Shown: positions 36,358 through 49,052 of the stretch, piece after piece
Layout: the number at the start of each line of letters is the position of its first letter
Position numbering within the stretch: position 1 is the stretch's first letter
Origin: Tyto alba
Lineage: Eukaryota; Chordata; Aves; Strigiformes; Tytonidae
Assembly: GCF_018691265.1 (NCBI RefSeq)
Contig: NW_024881329.1
Coordinates: forward strand, 806,001 to 870,000
Direction of reading: 5' to 3'
Length of the DNA: 64,000 nucleotides
Program-made: the position numbers and the translations under genes
Notes under the pieces: model-generated
Databases searched by the model: none
The model's input: only the letters and a program-made list of their open reading frames with translations
Told to the model about the DNA's origin: nothing

Positions 36358-36576
36358 AAAAAAACAAGGAAAAAAACCAAACCAAACTGAAAACAAACCA
36401 AAACAAAACAACAATAACAAAAAAACACAAAAACAAACAAACAAACAAAAAACAAAAACAAACACAAACAAACAAAAAAACCCCAACCAAACAACAACAA
36501 CAAAAATAAAACAAAGAACAAAAAACAAAACACACACACAAAAAACCCCACCAAAACCCAAACAAAACAAAACCAA
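36358..36576. repeat. CAAA-rich low-complexity tract
   Basis: About 220 bases made almost only of A and C (CAAA, CAAAA, CCAAA), with no T or G over long parts. The hydrophobic Phe/Val/Leu/Cys open frames on the opposite strand are by-products of this composition. Confidence 0.9.
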
Positions 36577-39095
36577 GAACCCTTGGGTTATTTTTATATT
36601 GACTCCTAAACTGGCGATCTGCTTTTAACAAGGTATCCTACACAACCATTGCCATTTTGTAAGCTGAAGCATTATGTCTGCCTTAAGGCCTCTGGTTGGA
36701 TTTGCAAAACATGTTTTCCACAAAGGGAAGAGGGGAGGACCTCTTGTGTGAACAATTTCCTCAAAGGGAACACAACCATTAAATTTTCTTGTTTCTATAA
36801 AATGTTGCTTTTGCACAAAAGAAATAGCAAAAATTCCTGCAACTGTTCAGTTGGGGTAATTTTAGGAGTTATCAGCGAGCAAAAAGGAGGGGAAAGGTCG
36901 TGTTGTAATTAAAAAAAGATTGCTTCCATACTCCTTAAAAATTTTGTGCATCCTAACGATGTCCTGCATATAGTTTAAGGCTGTAAAAGAGCTTTGGGAG
37001 ACACTTTCTCGGTACTTTCCAGTGCTGGATCAAATACTTCTTGTTTCCCTGAAGTTTTCTATTACTGGACGTGCTTGTGTGGGGCTTTGATAGAAGAAAA
37101 GAAGTTAACAACAGCTCGCCCATTAGCATCCAGAGATACTGTTGGAAGGCAGTGCAAGTCCAAGGTACTGCCAGCAAAACGGTCAGGGAGTGTCCTGTGC
37201 AGCGGCTGCCAAACACAAATAATTTGCTGCATGGGGTTCCGTGTTTGGAGATGTTGTGAGCTGATTAAACTCATTAAAGTGGTTGAAGCAGTGTGGGTGA
37301 TACTCGGAGAACCTCATTTAAAATTCATATTTTCCTAGGGGACGGGCATTAGTCTGGGCCAGGGTCAGGCCAATGGCTCAAGCTGCCTCCCCTCCTAAAA
37401 ATGTGGTGCAGCCAGGGCTCTGGCAAATGGTGCCAAACCTACACGGTCAGCATAGGTCTCACTTAACTAACTTATATAACTTCTAAGTCCTTCTCAATGA
37501 TTATTTTGGGTGTTTTCCACAGACACACTGCATCTGGTTGTTAGTGGATTTTTAACTTCCTACACATTTATTTCATCAGCTGTCTCAGTGACTTTATATA
37601 ACGGTACATTTGTTATTTCCTTATTTATGTTTTAAAAAAGATGCCGCCTCTTTGTGCCAAGGAGAGCGCAGGCTGCTGGCAGCACGGTAGTTTATTTTTG
37701 CATCCTTGTTCCTTTGGTTTTGGCTGGTGACCATCGCTAGCTCCACAGTGCCCAGGGTGACATCTTAGGTGTCAGCCAGGACGGTGTCTTCGCCCCGGTG
37801 CTTCGGGTATGTGTCAGGTGTGGGTGGCCTCTAGCTGGCGGTGGCTGCCGAGCTGAAAAGCATGAAGTTTTAAATAGCTAAAGGAGATGCAATAGGAGCT
37901 TTTTAGCTTACCCAAAATTGCCATGTATGGCTGGAGGCAGGAATGACCGTGGAGATGGTAAAAGGGAAGAATAGTGTGTCCCATGATGTTGCTACATGGA
38001 CCAAAAAGAATAAAATACAGTACTTTGAGAGAAATGCATGTCCAAGTGGAGAATGACCATCGTTGTAGCTTCCTTTACTTTACAGTTAAAGAAATGTAAA
38101 CTGCTCTTCCAGTCTTAAGCAAACAGAAGAAGCTCCGTGTTTATATAGTTCCTTTCCAGGTCAGTGCATCACCCCAGAAAAATGGATTTTAACTTTTTTT
38201 TTTTTTTTCCCCCTAGCTTTTCTGGCCGTTTTGTAGACATTGGAATGGAGGAAGGAGAGAATGTAGAGAGAAAATTAGCCTTCAATTCCCAAAGCAGCAT
38301 GTTAACTTTTGCATTCTTCAGTTCACTTCTGTTCTTTTATTGAGAAATCATTTAAATAATAATGCTTAAAAAAAAAAAAAAACACATTTGTGCATCTTGG
38401 ATTTTTTTGTGCTGTCATTTGGTTGGTTGGTTGTTTTTTTTTGGCTGTTGTCGTTCGGAGAAGATGAGTTCCTGTCAAAAAAGAGGCTAAAAAAAAAATG
38501 TTTGGATGCTCTTTTATTCCTGGTGAGGTCTAAAAATAGAAGCTGATGAAGAATTGCTTGTAGACTCTCTGTTCCGATCGGAGGGTTGAGCTTACGTCTA
38601 ACGTCGCGTCTTCTGAGACTGCAACAGCTGAGCTTTGCAGAAGCATCAAGGCTGGGCTTACTGGGCATAAGCAGGGAGGAGAGCAAACCTTTTTATCAGC
38701 CCCCTTGCTTCCCTCCTCCTGTCTCCATCCTTGGGCAGAAGACCTTAACCTGAGCACCAAGGCACAGCACAAAAAAATGCACGTGGAAACGAGAGTGAGA
38801 CGTAAGCGCTGGGAGCACAGGAAGGATGGTGGGAAGAGGGTTGAGGTTTTATTTACTGGCAGCGCTGCCATGCACACTGGTGGTGTTGAGGGGGATGGGT
38901 AGCATGTAAATGCAGCCTCACGTAGTTTTTTTACTTCTTCATATAACTAAAAGACTCGGCGAATGTATTTGGGTGTCGTGGTATTGTCTCAGTTTAGCGG
39001 CAAAGTATTATCGTCGTCGTGACCACAGTTTGCTGTCGTACTTTAAAAGCTTGGTGCAAATTGTGAGAACAGAGGGAAATGTGTTTAATCTGTAT

Positions 39096-39120
39096 TATAA
39101 TGTGTGTAAGCCACATTATA
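39096..39120. repeat. AT-rich inverted repeat
   Basis: TATAATGTG and its perfect complement CACATTATA are separated by seven bases. A stem-loop is possible. It is too small to assign a role. Confidence 0.5.
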
Positions 39121-41136
39121 CGCTACTCAGTGATAATGTATACATGATGTAATCTGTGTTATGGGTTACTTGATAACGAAGGTGGCCACTCTGAAATGGT
39201 GTCAAGTCTTCTGCGCTTTGGGGTCACCGAGTCGTCGTGTCCGGGTGCTAGAGCAGTGACAGCGAGGAGTTTCAGCACAGGACAGCCCAGGACTGTGGGG
39301 AAAAGTCCCTTCACAGGTGCTTGTGAGGGGGATCGGAGGAGAGGTGTTGTCATTAAAGGGCTGCCCCTTTCCCAGGCATCAGCGTGCGCTTCCCCCTCCC
39401 AGTGCCTGCTGGCTTCGAACAGAAGCATCGCGCATTGGGGTGATGTCTTGATTTCACACTTGTGAAACCAGTGCATTGCTCCTCAGGGTTGCTTAAGGTG
39501 GGAATTAAAAACTTGTTTTAAAACAGCAATAGCTGTATGTTGGGCTTTGGTGTCCTCTGCACAGCGTTAGCTGTTTGGGCGTATCGGGTGGGAACTGCAA
39601 GTGCTGGAAGATGGCTCAGGCAGTGCTGCCTGTGCCAGATCTGCTGCCGGTTGTCTTACTGGTCTTAACCTGACTGATGTCCCATGTAGCTGCTTCTCCC
39701 TCTCCCTCCAGTTTGTTCCTGGAGGAATGGCCTGGACCTCCCCATTGCATCCCTTCTGGGTGGCAACATGCTTGTAGATCGGCTGAAGTTGGGTGTCATA
39801 CTGCGCCCCTGGCTTGGGCAGGGGCCAAGCTGAGTTGCCAGTAGCATATGTCTGCTGGTACGAAGGTGTGATGGACTCCGAGATCTGCATGGAAGCCCCT
39901 CCATCCCCTGGCACTCAACCAGGCCAGAAAATGGGCCAAGACACAGCCCCCCACTGCAAACCAGGTGCTGAGTTGTGTCTGAGCTGAGCATCCCTGGATA
40001 AACATGCAGGACAAGATGATGTTGTGCAGTTGCAGGCAGGCAGGCTGGTTTTCCAGTACCTGGCATGTATGGTCAGATAATTGTAAAATTCCTACCCAAC
40101 CCCAGACAAAATCCCTGTACCGAGTCCTCTGTCTTAGTGCAAGTCTGTGCTGGGCTGGCCTGATGCTGCAGGCTGGGTGGGGAGGAATCTCATCCCGAGA
40201 ACCCCACCAAATCAACAGAATCCGAGCATAACCCACACCAAGGGTTTTCTTGCAGCGCAGGTGAGCGTGGCTTACTTTCTGTTGTCGGGTGCCCTCCTGC
40301 ACCAGCCTGTTCCTTCCTCACCAGGCTGAGGTGCTGCCTTGCTGCCGGCTCCAGTGGGACCTGCCTCTCCTCCGTGCGCAGAGACCCCCTGCGCTGGTAC
40401 AGGAGAGTGCCTCCGCCGTGCCAGAACTGGAAAGCTTACCAACAACTTCTTTTCTTTGCAGTGAGCCTGAGGGAAGAGAGAGCCGGCGTGGGGATTGCCT
40501 TTCCTCCCAGCCGCTCGCGGTGAGCTCTCAGGTGCCGGAGGAGCAGAGGGGAGAGCTGCTGCGCTGCGCTGGGGGTTTGGCCGGTGGGGTCCTCACCACC
40601 CCGCGGCAGAGACAACCAGCTCCTGCACGGTAGATGCCCGCAGGGGAGGGGACAACTCCAGCTGAACTGATGCATCTCGGCACCTGGTACCAGGCTCAGG
40701 TAAGGGCATGTTGCTTGGAGCCGGGTTGTGTTTCCACGTTCCCTTCTCAGAACCCACAAACCGGCTCCGGAGCAGATGAGAATTGCTCCGAGAGCTGTCG
40801 TGTGCTGTAGGCACACATGCTAATAAATCAGCAGGATCTCGTCTGCAGTGATGCTGGATGCTCTGGCTTTTTGGGACGTTGCCGGTGGCGTGAGTTGCAG
40901 TGGGGGTTCTCACTTGGGTGTTCCCAGCGCCTCTGCTAAGGGAGGTGAGCGTGTTTTTATCCAGTGCAGATTCGGACACAATACACGTTTACTGACGTGG
41001 GAACTTGTTTGAATTTTCTGCACCACATCTGCAACTCGTGTAAAGTGATCTATGAGCAGTCACTCTCAAAGGACCTGAGGCAGTTAAAACATAAACCTCC
41101 TTGCAATTCAGCTGTCTTAGTGCTCCTTCCACTCTT

Positions 41137-41155
41137 AAAAAAAAAAAAAAAAAAA
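41137..41155. repeat. poly-A run
   Basis: Nineteen A in a row shortly before CpG-rich block B. Confidence 0.85.
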
Positions 41156-41319
41156 GTTTATTTGGTATGCTCCTGAGTTTTTGTTGTAGTCAAGGAAGTA
41201 AACATGCAAACAGGATCTCCTGTATCTTGGTTCATCCTGCGTGATAGTAATTTCATTCCTAAAGTCGTAATTCACTTTGCGAGCGCAAGTCAGATTTCCT
41301 TTTTGATAGCAGGGTCGTA

Positions 41320-42240
41320 AGCGGGTGCCGGATTCGGGCAAAGACTGGTGATGTGCAGCGCGGCGCTGTGTCGTTTGAAGCTGGTGCTCGGCCGGGGTGT
41401 GCAGTCCGGGTTGGTTAATGAGAGAGGAGCTGCGCGTGGGGACCAGCAGAAACCCCCGGTGCGGGCGCGTTGGGTGCGCTGTCCGCGTTGGGGTCGCGGT
41501 TGGGGTTTCTGCGATGCTGGCAGGGGGGATGCTGGCCGGTCTGGTACCGAGGCCTCGGGAGCAGCTTGATTTCCGTGCAGCAGCAGCTCTGCGTGGCCGT
41601 CACTTCCTCCGGCAGCTCGTCACGGCCCCGGAGCGCAGCCCTGCGTGCCGGCGCCCGTCTGCACCGACCCCCGGCTCTGCCGCCTCTCGGGGGCGGGGGG
41701 GGGCGCCCTGAGGTTTCCTTGGGCCGTGGCGATGCAGCCGAAGCGGACCCAAAGCCGTGCTCGTTTTGGCTGCGCTGGGTAGGTATGTGCAGTGCCACAA
41801 CCCCGCGGTTTTGCTTTTGGAAGGCTTTAAGCACCTGGGAGAGGAGCCTCGGATGTCAGCTCCCTTCGGCTCCCGGCTGCTGGCTGTGCCCCCCACGTTA
41901 TACCACGCAACCAGGGTGGGGAGTTTGCTGTGAGCCGATAACCTGCACGGTTTGAAGCGTGGCAAGGCGCCTGCTTCGTGCTCTTAAAAAAAAACCCCGG
42001 CAGGGTTTATTCAGCTTTTCGCAGCTTGCTTTAGCCGCTCTGCAAGCAGACTGTTGCGCTGCTGGCTTTACTCCAGGGCGTGCGAGCGCGCGAGCGACCG
42101 GCACAACCGATGGCGGCTTTGCAAGTGAGAGCAGAGCTTTGCTGGGATGCGGACTGCAGGTGCGCCTCCTGCAAGGGTCTCGCCTCTTAGCAGATGTTGT
42201 ACGAGCATCTCCACTTGCACAGATCCACAAGCGTTCCCTT
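41320..42240. promoter_or_regulatory. CpG-rich block B, best candidate promoter
   Basis: The longest CpG-dense block in the window, with GCG and CGCG words throughout 41340-41760 and again at 42060-42130 (gcgagcgcgcgagcgaccgg). It lies about 6 kb upstream of the first coding exon of the TBC gene on the + strand. A non-coding first exon here is plausible, and possible donors include TAG/gtatgt at 41783 and CAG/gtgcgc near 42160. The link to the gene is inference. Confidence 0.45.
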
Positions 42241-43379
42241 GAAGCCTGTTCCCTTCAAGGAGAAATTTTAGGCTTATACTATAAACAGCTAAATGTATAA
42301 AATGCTGTGTTAAAATGTGCGTTTGAAATAGAACATGAAACAGGAACAGCGACTTGTTGAGTTTCGGCAGTGGTGGTTGTGGTTGTAGCAAGTATGTACC
42401 TTTTTTGCTTTATTCCACAGCAGTAGTTTCAGTCTGACACGGGCCAGCATGGTATTTCAATGCAGTGTGTCAAAATTTGCCTTTTTTTTTTTTTCGGTCT
42501 TAACAGCAGTCTCTATTAGTAATTAATTGGGCACATTCAAGACTCCAACACACCCTCACCTAAAGTCATTTCTCCTTTTTCATTGACCTTCTGCTTGCAG
42601 TAGCATGCAGAAAAAAAAAAATCATATATGGTTCCATGGGCTTGGGTGCAGCTGGACGGGAGAAATGTACAGTGCTGTGAGATGTTACTGAAGCAAAAAT
42701 GCAAATTTTACAAGTTTTGCCCTGGAGATGGAGCATGCTGAGTAGGGGGTCAGGTGGTTGAGATGCCTCTGCTTGGGGGAGGTAACTGTTAAGATTTTGT
42801 AACTCAACTGTATTTGACTGTATGCCTGCATTGTGCTTGTCTTTAATTTGTTCTAACTGGTGGGTGCAGCGGGGACTGAGAAATAGCCAAAATGTAGAGC
42901 CTGTAATCTCAAGTGGCTTGAGTAGATAATTTTCAGCAGTACAAAATAGTTAAAAATTGGGTTCCAGAGTATCCCCAAATCCAGCCCAAGTTTGAGAACA
43001 TGGTGCTATGCTGTACTTCCTAAAAAGAGTAGATTTTACTGGTACTTTCATTTTCAAAAGCCCTTCTGCCAAGTGACACTGGAGCTGCAGTTCACCTTGC
43101 AGCCAAATGGTGAAGTCGAGCGGTACAGTCTGATGCTAGCGCAGCCTGACAGTATAAAACCAGTATAAAAGCATGTCAAACTTTTATATTTTCATTGCAA
43201 GGAGGCAGAAAGGACTTGAAGAGACTGAAAATTCAGCAGCTTTGGCGCATATGGGTGCTTGGTGGCATCACCACAGCTGCTCCATTCAGAGGCTGGGAAG
43301 CTGTTTTCTGGGCAAGGTCCCACCAGTAAAACCGCTTTGCGAGGCGGGCTCGGAGGAGTCAGATCTGGAATCAGAGTTG

Positions 43380-44000
43380 CAGTGAATTTCGGGGTGGGCG
43401 TCTCGAGACATGATGATGGGGAACCACCTGCAACCCTCTGCAGGGCCCGTCAGCTGAGGCTTTGACGTCTCAGCTCCAGTCCTTAGACCACCTCCGTTTG
43501 CATTTTTGACGGATTAAATCCTGCGTACAGGTCTCACGTCCCGATGGGGCTTCATGAAAGTTTGTCCTTGTTTCGTGTAGATTGAGCAGCGGGGGGGGGG
43601 GGGGGGATGTGCTGCAGATGTGGCCTCGGCAAAGCGATGTCTGTGGAGCGAAGTGGCAGCGCCTGTGTGTTCTGCAGGTGGTGGCGCGGGGGGGGTGAAC
43701 CGGGCAGGGCGACTGCTAATGGGTTTGCAAGCGAGAGACGTCGTGTCGTGGTTGGGGGTGACAGGGGACACGCGTGTGTGTGTGTGTCCGTGTCCGGGCC
43801 CACGGCACGAGCAGCACTGCAGCCGGGCCGTGGGAAAGGCTCAGTTCCTCTTCTGGGCAGCAAGCAGGGGTGCAGCAGGCGGGGTGGGGGACTGGTGGCC
43901 AGAGGTCCCCGTGCTCCCAGCCAGGCTGGTCCCCGCGGGCTGCGGGAGCTCGGCAGCCCTTACTGGAAAGCACGGGTCATTGCGGGGAGGGTTGTAACGG
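43380..44000. promoter_or_regulatory. CpG-rich block C, candidate promoter
   Basis: A moderately CpG-dense, GC-rich block with a 16-base G run (43591-43606) and a short GT run near 43774. It is about 4.4 kb upstream of the first TBC coding exon. It competes with block B as the gene's promoter, and both could be used. Confidence 0.35.
43591..43606. repeat. poly-G run
   Basis: Sixteen G in a row within CpG-rich block C; possible quadruplex former. Confidence 0.85.
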
Positions 44001-44575
44001 TAAATCTGAGTTACGGGTAACAGTTTTTGCACCCCGTCTTGGACTTTTGATGCAGACGCTTTCTTTCCACTGCCAACACTTGATAGCCCAGCTGGTGAAT
44101 TAATTTCAGGAAAGTTGTTCTCATCCAAAATTTGGATATTTTAATTCAGGTTTGCCGATGGCTAGGTAGTGTTCAATGTGCGTAGGCAGTAACATGCATT
44201 TTCATTACGCATCTTCAGGCTTGGTGTTTCTGGGATTAATTTTTACTTCCTTAAATTGTAAACTGGAAGCTGCAAGTTTTAGTGTGAGATGACAGATTGT
44301 GACTTTTTCAGCACATTCTTTTTAAAAGGAGCTAGTTGGTAACTTTTTTTCCCAGTTGTATTTAAGTGTGCATGGCTTGGGGCTTTCTGTTGCTTATTTC
44401 CCAGTAAATTTATTTAATACTGTTCTTGCATTGTTCACATTTCTTACCATTCCTGTTCATAGCTGCTTCAACTTGCGTGTTTATCATGGAAAAAAAAAAA
44501 AACTGTTTTCTGGGAAAATACAGTACTCGGAAAAATTGGATGGCAGGCTTGAGAAAGTAATTTGAGTGGTATATT

Positions 44576-44594
44576 AAAAAAAAAAAAAAAAAAA
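44576..44594. repeat. poly-A run
   Basis: Nineteen A in a row. Confidence 0.85.
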
Positions 44595-46046
44595 GAAAGT
44601 CTTCAGTCTTATGTAGGTAGATAGAGAAGTGTGGCAGGTAGAGGCTGCACCTGTTTATAGGTAGCCTATTTATATCAGGGCAGAATTAGGTATTTTGTCA
44701 AACTCTCCAGAAAATAAATGTCTCAGTAGTTTTCATATACACAAGGTGTCATTTCCCTCCAGCAAACGCCACAACTTCATGGGGCCAAACTACTCTGGAA
44801 TCTGAGTATGCGCAGAATTAAATAATAAAAATAACCATATTCAGTATCTATGGTCAACATAAGCTGTTACAGAGCTAAGCCATATACTGTTTCCTCTCTG
44901 GAGTACTTTGAAAATCACCGAGCTGAGCAGCGCAGCGTTGCCTTTGCACTTCAGAAAGCAGCAGTAGTGCAGTCAGACGCTGGGGCTGGTGCAGCCACTT
45001 GCCATCTCCAGCCCTCCCACTGCCATCAACCATTTTCTCTGCTTTTCATGTTTTTTCCTAAATTGGGTCTTTTGTGCTGTTATACTAGAAAGATGAAACA
45101 AACGTGCATATTCCAGGCGTGAGATGCAAAACTGGCTCCTTTACACCAGCCTGGTGGTTCTGGCTGCAGGGAGGCTTTTGAAGAGGTGTGTGCCAAAATA
45201 TATATTTATGGTCTTGCTGCTGTCTTCTGCTGTGTAAACCCTCCCGTGTTATCGAGTCACTCTTCCTTTGGTTATTCTATTACAGAGTGTGGTCAGAGAC
45301 ATTCAGAATAACTTCCACTTTGTAAATGTCTTGAAAATTTTCCCATTTAATTTGCCATACAGTTTATTTTTTCCCTCTAGCCTGAAGAATAGTTGTAATT
45401 TTAGCGGCACGTGAAGGACCTCATTTGAATTCTTTGGCCCCATAACAACCAAAAAACAACGTCAGAAGTGGGGGAGTGAATTTGCCTTTGAGTTGAACTT
45501 TGCAGAAGAAGGATGTGAGAAGGAGAAGATGCAGGTATATTAGATGACACTGTGAGACAGTTACTCAGACCTTGCTACTTTGCAAAATGAAGCTGTGATT
45601 AACATGCATTCAGCAAAATTCTTACGAACTTTTGAAGTAAGAGCTACACCTTGGAAAAATTAGAGAACAAAATACACTTTAATTTTTCTACCCTTGGTCT
45701 GTTTTGATTGTGGAGTCAGTAACGGGGAAAGATACACCTATTCCTGCCATGAATTTGAAGAGTTTGGTTTTTTCTGCTGTCTGTATAGATGAGTGTAAAG
45801 CAGTAAAATTCCTGGCCCCTTGGCTGATAACGCGTCACAGAAGAGCTGCCCTGATAGCCTTGATTATTTTGTACGTGTTAATATTTCTATCACACCGTTG
45901 GCAACCAGGAGTGATGGCTGCTTTTGAAATTAAGAGTCAGGGAGAGACGGATCTCCCAGCTGTCCCCATCTGTGCCTGAAAGACCTGATGGCAGCGAACG
46001 GGCTGCATTAAGGAGTTGGTAAGATGAAACAAATGATCGCTTCTGG

Positions 46047-46559
46047 ATGTCTGAAAGTACAGAGAAATGGGCTGAGCCTTGGAAAGCGCTGATGCTTTTG
46101 GTTATCATACCTCCCCTAGTTTTGGGGGGGTTTATTGCTCTTTTTTTTCCCTCCTCAGTGAAAAGCCATGATCTTCAAATCATCCCAAGTGTAACTCCTT
46201 CAGCTGCCCTGGCTCGTCCGGTGCCAAGCACTGCTGCCAAGAAGCAGCTTCAGCCAGAAGCTGGAGTAGCGTGTCCTACAAGAACCCTTCAGGTTCCTCC
46301 CGAAGCGGGCTTGGGATGGCTCCTGGTGTCCATTAGAGAGCTGCAGTGGCAGCTTGGAGCAACCTTGTTCTTGAGCAGCTATTGCACAGTGTTTCATCTG
46401 TCGGCAGCAGTGCTCCTCTTCTCTGCAAGGAGGTGGTCACCAGCGCTTTGGGAAAGGACCAGAGCACAGCAGCGCAGGATTTACTTTCCAGCTTTAGGTG
46501 CAACACAGGAGTCAACCTGCTCTTTTTTATTTTCAAACGTTTTTTTCAAAATTCTGTGA
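46047..46559 (+). other. 170-residue open frame with one hydrophobic segment, probably chance
   Basis: The frame as counted starts at a non-ATG codon (CTG or TTG type). Residues about 14-37 form a strong hydrophobic segment (LMLLVIIPPLVLGGFIALFF), and the rest has no recognised domain. A strong splice-acceptor-like tract cuts through it at 46138-46158. One or two frames of this length are expected by chance in 64 kb. Confidence 0.12.
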
Positions 46560-48377
46560 TTTCTTGTAGGAGGCTTTCAAATCTGTTCTGATCCCAGATG
46601 CTCCAGGGAGCTCCTTTCAAGCCCTGCAAGAAACCTCTGGACTGTATTATTGAAGCTGTTTAGCTTTCAGATGTTCTGAGTAAACCACGGGATCGTTTGT
46701 AATGTGACGGTAGGGAATATATTTTAAGGCTGTGGTGCCTCTTAACAGTTTGTTCTCAACACTGCTGAATCTTTTTACAGAAGGCAAAATAGGCAAAGCC
46801 TCCTTAGAGCAGGCAAAATGCAGTCTGCCTCTATAACAAGCCATTCTAAGAGGCTTTATACTCTTGAAGTGCTCAAAAACTTTTCCAAATGTTGCCACTT
46901 GCAACTGTGGACTAAAATTGTTTTTACCTTGCTGTTCTTGAAAGTGCGTGGCATGTATCTGGGACCTGTGGCGAATCAGCAGGACTCTGAAGGACAGAGC
47001 CAAGTAGGTGATAACACAGCATGACTTCCCCGCGCTTACCCTGTCCGCACTGAGCAGGGTTTAGAATTCACAGCAGAAACGTGGGGAAAAACTTAACCCG
47101 ATTTAAAAAAGCTTTAAAACAACTCGGCACTGGGGAAGGGGAGGACACCAGGAAGGTGTGTAGCTCTGGGGCTGGCTGGAGCTTGTCCGTTTACGGAGCA
47201 CTTGGGAGCGTGATCAGTGGGCTGGCGATGGGGCCGGGGCCGCTGGTTGCCCGTCCCCACGGCCGGGCTCCATGCCCGGGCACTGCAGCACCATCGCTCC
47301 TGGAGCCTGGAGATTTGGGCAAGGTGGCTCCTGTTAGCCGGGCTTTAGGTGGTGCCGTAGCCGTTAGGTGCTCTGGGCTAGGCTGGTCCTGCCTCCATAG
47401 AGGTTCAGAGGAGGAAGACTTGGTAGTCCTTCCTTCTGCCCTCTTCTTTGCAGCCACCCCCGGGGAGTGTGCTTCCCTGGGGATTTTGTCTGCCCGTGTT
47501 TTCTCCTCAGTATGTTAGATCAACCTTTTCCTTTGGTGAACAGCAAGAAACTAGTTGTGGCTTGATGGGAAGGGTGTTCCTTTGGGCTTGTACAGGACAA
47601 CACTCAAATCACGTTTGATGTGGAAAGTTATCTTGCTCATACATACGTACATGGGACAAAGCAGAGCTGTGGGCAGAGACCTCAGGGAGCTAGGCTGGAT
47701 CTCGTTTAGACCAAGACTGGACCATCTCAGAGTAGATGGGGACTCTGCAGTCATGTTGCTGCTGTGTTGGTTTTCTTTTGGAGGTGCGTATAGAAGAGTC
47801 ATCTAGAGGCCACTTGTTCCATGCACACTTCAATAGGCAAAACCATCTCCTTTCAGTTCTGCCTTTGAATGCCCCTACAGAGCATCTCATGGCTTCACAT
47901 CCATAGCTGAGGGCAAGAGCGTGGTGGTTTGCTGGCATCCACACAAATCCTATGCTTTGCAGTGCCCAGCTGCCCCCGGCCTGTGTGCTGCAAGGACTCT
48001 GTGTCCGGTTCGCATGTCTCGGTTTAAAAGCCCAACGTCTTTTGTACAGGCACGTGTGTGCCTAAGAACAAAGGTCTTGTTTTCCAGCAGGCACGACTTC
48101 CCCTTGCTCAAATTCAGTTGTGTCCCCAGGCAGAGAGCGGGGAGCTGGCAGTCCTGCTGCAGGCAGGCAAGCTCCATACATGCTTCGTACAGGGGCTTTT
48201 CAACCTCAGCCTAATTTTAGCTATGGGATACGGCTGGAAGGTAAAGTTGTCAGCAAAGGTTTTGTCAGCAAAGGTTTTTTCTATTAGCACTTTCCTAATA
48301 TATTTCCCATGCTGTCTACACATTTACTTATCTCTTCCCCCCCTCCCTTTTTTTTTTTTTGCTTTACAGCTTCTGAC

Positions 48378-48443
48378 ATGAAGAAAGATATAGAGTCTTT
48401 AATAGTCCAAGAAAAAGAGGAGATCATTGCCAAGTATGAGAAG
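48378..48443 (+). CDS. TBC RabGAP, coding exon 1 (start codon)
   Basis: The exon starts at 48370 after a T-rich tract and gctttacag, and ends before gtacca at 48444. The ATG at 48378 has G at -3, a fair initiation context. It opens 22 codons (MKKDIESLIV, then EKEEIIAKYEK) ending in phase 0. The same frame is also open upstream of the ATG (A-S-D-M) and would match the start of USP6NL relatives, so a coding upstream exon cannot be excluded. Family members begin with a similar charged helix ending in AKYD/EK, which supports this as the N-terminus. The donor GTACCA is weak. No signal peptide or membrane segment is present, in keeping with a cytosolic protein. Confidence 0.85.
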
Positions 48444-48960
48444 GTACCAACCTTGTGTTTCTCCCCGACATGCTGGCTAAGGCTGAAGCTATTTAATTGT
48501 TTAGGAATGCTTCAGATAAGAACTTTTGCCTCACTGCAGGCATCTCCCCAGTAACCCTCATGCCATCAGGCTTCATGCCAGCTCTCCCTACCTGCTTCTG
48601 CCTGCACATCCCTGGATTCCTTGCAGATCCCGTGCCTGCTCAGCACACCTACCAAAAGGTCCTGGGCTTCTAAGTGCTTCAGTGCTCTCTTAACACCAGG
48701 ATGGCTTATGCCTGACAGCACTGGTTTCTCTGATGTACAGCCCTTCCTAGCCCACAGCAGTGGCACACCAGGGGATGCTGGATAGGCTGAACTTGGGCTT
48801 TTTTGTCTTGCCTGCATTATATTTAGAGCAGGTTTTGGTCTCCTGGCTCTGTGCCTTCTAGTGTACGAGGAGGGAGGGATGCGGACACTGGGGGCGGGAT
48901 GTGGGCACTGGGGCATTCCCAAAGCCGGGGCCAGCTCACAGGTGTCCTTTCTGCTTTCAG
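48444..48960 (+). other. intron 1 of the TBC RabGAP gene
   Basis: 517 bases, gt...ag, with the pyrimidine tract tcctttctgctttcag at its end. No other feature seen. Confidence 0.8.
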
Positions 48961-49046
48961 GGAAGGCAGGAGGGAGCTCAGATTGACCTGTGGGAAGATG
49001 CTGATTTCACGCTCTATAAAGTTACAGACCGGTTTGGATTCCTGCA
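48961..49046 (+). CDS. TBC RabGAP, coding exon 2
   Basis: 86 bases between ctttctgctttcag and a perfect donor (gtaagt at 49047-49052). It enters in phase 0 and leaves two bases (CA), completed to His by exon 3. It codes [20 protein letters not shown] and then VTDRFGFL. The WEDAD and [10 protein letters not shown] blocks are the most conserved pre-TBC sequences of the USP6NL/RN-tre family and make the identification firm. A CR1 element begins at the base right after the donor hexamer. Confidence 0.93.
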
Positions 49047-49052
49047 GTAAGT

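Larger units (their letters stand above)
36577..41319. other. 4.7 kb non-coding stretch
   Basis: No exon of a recognised family was seen. One segment at about 40462-40519 lies between a strong acceptor (cttcttttctttgcag) and a good donor (gtgagc). It could be a non-coding exon, but nothing links it to a gene. A short hairpin at 39096-39120 and a poly-A run at 41137-41155 are listed separately. Confidence 0.4.
44001..48369. other. probable 5' flank or first intron of the TBC gene; no coding exon seen
   Basis: Contains a 19-base A run (44576-44594) and a 171-codon open frame listed separately. A very strong pyrimidine tract and AG at about 46138-46158 could begin a non-coding exon, but no convincing donor follows. 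The last bases are the acceptor of the first coding exon (T-rich tract, then gctttacag). Confidence 0.4.

Noticed and set aside
36138..36631. Very hydrophobic Phe/Val/Leu/Cys open frames on the - strand
   Set aside because: They arise from the CAAA-rich tract read as TTTG; not membrane proteins.
39567..40816. Overlapping antisense open frames of 115-168 codons
   Set aside because: Random composition, mutually overlapping in different frames, no recognised domain.
41397..42391. Open frames up to 161 codons around CpG block B
   Set aside because: Low stop density from high GC explains them; no homology or conserved motif is visible.
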